Of a DNA stretch of 26,379 nucleotides, positions 20,780 through 26,379 are shown in pieces. The notes under the pieces were generated by a model, which saw only the letters and a list, made by a program, of their open reading frames with translations, was not told the DNA's origin and made no database searches. This stretch comes from Clostridia bacterium (GTDB taxonomy: Bacteria > Bacillota_A > Clostridia > Christensenellales > Aristaeellaceae). A program made the position numbers and the translations under genes. The stretch covers positions 1 to 26,379 of the forward strand of contig JAFUPT010000022.1 in assembly GCA_017481065.1 (NCBI GenBank), read 5' to 3'. Each line of letters opens with the position of its first letter. Position 1 is the stretch's first letter.

Positions 20780-22780
20780 GTGTTCAAGCTGCATTCCGAT
20801 TATGCGCCCACGGGCGACCAGCCGCAGGCCATCGAGGCATTGACCCGGGGCATTCAGCAGGGCATGAAGCACCAGGTGCTGCTGGGCGTAACCGGCTCGG
20901 GCAAAACCTTCACCATGGCAAATATCATCAAAAACGCCAACCGTCCCACGCTGGTGATCGCCCACAACAAAACCCTCGCGGCCCAGCTCGCCGGGGAATT
21001 CCAGGAATTCTTCCCGGAAAACGCCGTGGGCTATTTCGTATCCTACTATGATTACTACCAGCCGGAGGCCTACATCCCCTCCACGGATACCTTCATCGAG
21101 AAGGACGCCGCCATCAACGATGAAATCGACCGCATGCGTCACAGCGGCACCAGCTGGCTGGCGGAGCGGCGGGATGTGATCATCGTGGCCTCGGTCAGCT
21201 GCATCTATGGCCTCGGCGATCCCGCCGAATATGAGGACCTGTCCGTCTCCCTGCGGGAGGGCATGGTGCTGGATATCGGCGATCTGCTCAGCCGCCTTGT
21301 GGACATCCAGTATACCCGAAATGATTTCGAATCCGAGCGCGGCACCTTCCATGTCCGGGGCGATGTAGTGGAAATCATCCCCGCCTCCAGCCAGGAAAAC
21401 GCCGTGCGCGTGGAATTCTTCGGCGATGAAATCGAGCGCATCAGCGAAATCGAAATCGTGTCCGGCAGGGTGCTGCGGCACATGAGCCATGTGATCCTCT
21501 TCCCCGCCAGCCACTACGCCGTCAACAAGGACAAGCTGGACAAATGCATCCAGCAGATTGAGGTCGATTTGCAGGATCGCCTCGCCGACCTCAAGGCCAA
21601 CGACCGCCTCCTCGAGGCCCAGCGCCTGGAGCAGCGCACCCGCTATGATATCGAAATGATGCGGGAAATCGGCTACTGCAACGGCATCGAAAATTATTCC
21701 CGCTACTTTGACGGCCGCAGCCCCGGCGAAGCCCCCTTCACCCTGCTGGACTACTTTCCCAAGGATTTCCTGATCCTGATCGACGAAAGCCACATGACCG
21801 TGCCCCAGATCCGCGCCATGTACAACGGCGATTTCGCCCGCAAGCAGACGCTGGTGGAGTTCGGCTTCCGCCTGCCCGCCGCCTTCGACAACCGCCCGCT
21901 CAAGTTCTTCGAATTCGAGCAGAAGGCCGGGCAAACCATCTATGTATCCGCCACCCCCGGCCCCTACGAGCTGGAGCGCACGGAGCAGACCGTGGAGCAG
22001 ATTATCCGCCCCACCGGCCTGATCGACCCGGAGATCATCGTGCGCCCCGCTGCCGGGCAGGTGGACGACCTGCTGGGCGAAATCCGCACAGTGACCGCCA
22101 AGGGCGGCCGCGTGCTGGTCACCACCCTCACCAAGCGCATGGCCGAAAGCCTCACCGAATACCTGCATCAGGTGGATATCAAGGTGGAATACCTGCACTC
22201 CGATGTGGATACCCTCGATCGCATCAAGCTCATCCGCGGCCTGCGCATGGGCGAATTCGATGTGCTGGTGGGCATCAACCTGCTGCGCGAAGGCCTCGAT
22301 ATGCCGGAAGTGCAGCTGGTGGCCATCCTCGATGCGGACAAGGAGGGCTTCCTGCGCTCCGAAAAATCCCTGATCCAGACCATCGGCCGCGCCGCCCGTA
22401 ATGTGGATGGCCGTGTGATCATGTATGCCGATCAGATCACCGATTCCATGTCCCGCGCCATCTTCGAAACCAACCGCAGGCGCGAGATCCAGCAGCAATA
22501 CAACGAGGAGCATGGCATCACGCCCCAAACCGTGCGCTCCGCCATCCGCGGCCTGATGGAGGTCACCCGCGTGCCCGACAAGGACGCCGGCAGCGTCCTC
22601 GATGACGCCGAGCGCCAGATGGCCATCGAGCGCCTCGAGGAGCGCATGCTCGAAGCCGCCAACAACCTCGATTTCGAAAAGGCCGCCAAGCTGCGCGACC
22701 AGATGCTCGCCCTCCGGGGCGAAAAGCCCATGGCCAGCGGCGAACAGAGCCGCCAGACCCGGCGCAAGCGGAAGAAATGA
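20780..22780 (+). CDS. uvrB: Excinuclease ABC subunit B
   Basis: 666 residues from a GTG start with GGGGAGG eight bases upstream. UvrB verifies damage and holds DNA for UvrC incision. Walker A GVTGSGKT is at 36-43; the beta-hairpin region [18 protein letters not shown] is present; the helicase motif ILIDESH and motif [11 protein letters not shown] are intact. The C-terminal UVR motif ([28 protein letters not shown], about 615-642) contacts UvrA and UvrC. A LexA box and extended -10 promoter precede it. uvrA follows after a 297-bp repeat-filled gap. Confidence 0.98.
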   Translation: MFKLHSDYAPTGDQPQAIEALTRGIQQGMKHQVLLGVTGSGKTFTMANIIKNANRPTLVIAHNKTLAAQLAGEFQEFFPENAVGYFVSYYDYYQPEAYIPSTDTFIEKDAAINDEIDRMRHSGTSWLAERRDVIIVASVSCIYGLGDPAEYEDLSVSLREGMVLDIGDLLSRLVDIQYTRNDFESERGTFHVRGDVVEIIPASSQENAVRVEFFGDEIERISEIEIVSGRVLRHMSHVILFPASHYAVNKDKLDKCIQQIEVDLQDRLADLKANDRLLEAQRLEQRTRYDIEMMREIGYCNGIENYSRYFDGRSPGEAPFTLLDYFPKDFLILIDESHMTVPQIRAMYNGDFARKQTLVEFGFRLPAAFDNRPLKFFEFEQKAGQTIYVSATPGPYELERTEQTVEQIIRPTGLIDPEIIVRPAAGQVDDLLGEIRTVTAKGGRVLVTTLTKRMAESLTEYLHQVDIKVEYLHSDVDTLDRIKLIRGLRMGEFDVLVGINLLREGLDMPEVQLVAILDADKEGFLRSEKSLIQTIGRAARNVDGRVIMYADQITDSMSRAIFETNRRREIQQQYNEEHGITPQTVRSAIRGLMEVTRVPDKDAGSVLDDAERQMAIERLEERMLEAANNLDFEKAAKLRDQMLALRGEKPMASGEQSRQTRRKRKK

Positions 22781-22799
22781 TACGCAGGGAAGACGATCA

Positions 22800-23050
22800 G
22801 GGGACGCCGTCCCCTGAAACCCCTGCTTAAGGGACATTGTCCCTTAAAAATCCCATCCAAAGCAAATCGCGCCGGACGGCGGCACGATTTGCAAAAAATA
22901 AAGCATCAATCCACTCCAAGCCTCCCCTGTGCAAGGGGAGCTGCCCGAAGGGCTGAGGGGTTGTCATTCCCCCTCGCCTCCCCTGAATCCCCGAAATCCA
23001 AATAACGGAACCGCAGGGCCGGCCGCCCACATCCGGCCGCCATTCCCCGA
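22800..23050. repeat. Palindromic mosaic between uvrB and uvrA
   Basis: 22800-22814 (GGGGAC/GTCCCC), 22827-22847 (TTAAGGGAC/GTCCCTTAA), 22862-22892 (GCAAATCG/CGATTTGC with an inner stem), then CTCCCCTGTGCAAGGGGAG and TGAGGGGTTGTC (about 22921-22968), and CAGGGCCGGCCGCCCACATCCGGCC (about 23014-23038) as at 18358-18384. The first three match modules at 13341-13436. No gene and no clear uvrA promoter seen. Confidence 0.85.
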
Positions 23051-23077
23051 AAATCAATCCCCAACAGGAGCACTTCC

Positions 23078-25900
<2,823 letters not shown>

Positions 25901-25910
25901 AACGGCATAT

Positions 25911-25945
25911 AAATGCCTGCACATCTGTGCAGGCGTTTCCTTTTC
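25911..25945 (+). terminator. uvrA terminator
   Basis: GCCTGCAC, loop ATCT, GTGCAGGC (25915-25934), followed by GTTTCCTTTTC. Ten bases after the uvrA stop. Confidence 0.85.
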
Positions 25946-25999
25946 GGGGCCGGAAAAGCGGCGGCCTTGTAACAAAAAATCAAAACCTTGCCTTTGTGC

Positions 26000-26028
26000 T
26001 TGACTTTCTTCCTCCAACCCCTTAATAT
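26000..26028 (+). promoter_or_regulatory. Promoter of the last gene
   Basis: TTGACT (26000-26005), 17-base spacer, TAATAT (26023-26028). Predicted start near 26035. Confidence 0.7.
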
Positions 26029-26057
26029 GAAGCTGTATGATCATTGTTGATTGGAGG
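26011..26057 (+). promoter_or_regulatory. Promoter-in-loop hairpin of the last gene
   Basis: CCTCCAA (26011-26017), inside the promoter spacer, is perfectly complementary to TTGGAGG (26051-26057), the ribosome site seven bases before the ATG. The -10 is in the loop. Confidence 0.55.
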
Positions 26058-26064
26058 CATATAC

Positions 26065-26379
26065 ATGCAGAAAGGTTACAAGCGCAACAACAAGGGCATG
26101 GCCGTGCTTCATTTCTTTATCGGCCTTCTGTTCATCGCCCTCTTGGTCTGCGCGGGATATTTCGTACTCACCAAGCTGGATTATTCTGATAAGCTGGCCA
26201 ACCCGGATGCCAGCATGCGCCCCTATGTGGAGATGACCGCCCAGCCGGACCAGCCCTCCACCGAGCCGGATGATGATCCGGAGCTGGGCGCAGTTATCGC
26301 GGAAGCCACGGAAGAGCCCGAGGATTTCGTGGATGTGAGCGTCACCGCAACCCCCACTCCCACGCCCACCCCCACCCCG
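26065..26379 (+). CDS. Membrane-anchored Thr/Pro-rich protein (5' part)
   Basis: 105 residues to the window edge, still open. A short basic N-terminus (MQKGYKRNNKG) is followed by one membrane helix (about 13-35). An outside region is acidic and Pro/Thr-rich (DQPSTEPDDDPELGAV, EATEEPEDF) and enters a TPTPTP linker at the edge. Such linkers usually join a membrane anchor to a folded extracellular domain, which lies beyond the window. GGAGG is seven bases before the ATG. Function cannot be told. Confidence 0.85.
   Translation, partial: MQKGYKRNNKGMAVLHFFIGLLFIALLVCAGYFVLTKLDYSDKLANPDASMRPYVEMTAQPDQPSTEPDDDPELGAVIAEATEEPEDFVDVSVTATPTPTPTPTP

Noticed and set aside
20741..22837. Long minus-strand reading frame opposite uvrB
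   Set aside because: Shadow of uvrB; UvrB motifs are unbroken on the plus strand.

Overview
This 26.4 kb window looks like chromosome of a moderately GC-rich Clostridia-type Bacillota, probably a gut anaerobe. The evidence is strong AGGAGG-type ribosome sites, DUF1836, a SipW/TasA-type signal, clostridial-style PBP1, an ECF sigma/anti-sigma pair, and intergenic palindrome mosaics of a kind I associate with Oscillospirales/Christensenellales-like genomes. Genus cannot be called from the sequence.

Layout. 1-1872: a secreted protein of unknown function (+), then on the minus strand an unknown membrane protein and thioredoxin. 1926-4263 (-): proA and proB, separated by a 298-bp palindromic mosaic. 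4341-6832: an SGNH hydrolase (-) divergent from a DUF1836 regulator-like gene and a D,D-carboxypeptidase (+). 6804-8099 (-): a WG-repeat exported protein whose 3' end overlaps dacA. 8254-8666: four tRNA genes (Arg-TCT, His-GTG, Gln-TTG, Lys-TTT). 8740-12809: an accessory-looking block with a YoeB/RelB toxin-antitoxin pair, an unknown gene, a small lipoprotein, an anti-sigma/sigma pair, and an MntA/HepT pair. 12880-18013: bcp peroxiredoxin, convergent with glmS, then a class A PBP. 18014-18600: repeat-rich gap. 18601-20016: SipW/TasA-type exported protein with BspA-like leucine-rich repeats. 20247-25900: small membrane protein, uvrB (with a LexA/DinR box) and uvrA. 26065-end: start of a membrane-anchored Thr/Pro-rich protein.

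How the genes relate. proB and proA make the first two steps of proline synthesis. glmS, PBP1 and dacA act in cell-wall precursor supply, polymerisation and trimming. uvrB and uvrA are the SOS-controlled excision repair damage-recognition pair. The 8.7-12.8 kb block carries two toxin-antitoxin systems and a signalling operon next to tRNA genes, a typical accessory position.

Most interesting signal. At six genes (proB, trxA, bcp, the LRR gene, uvrB, and the gene at 26065) the ribosome-binding site has a complementary arm placed upstream of, or inside, the promoter, so the -10 box sits in the loop of a potential hairpin. Read-through RNA from the upstream co-directional gene would hide the ribosome site. 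RNA started at the gene's own promoter would lack the upstream arm and be free to translate. In this window the arrangement is seen only at genes with a co-directional upstream neighbour and not at divergent promoters. Similar logic is known for T4 phage genes and IS10/IS50 transposases. Here it appears on ordinary chromosomal genes. A second signal is a family of modular palindrome cassettes in which stem sequences change while pairing is kept.
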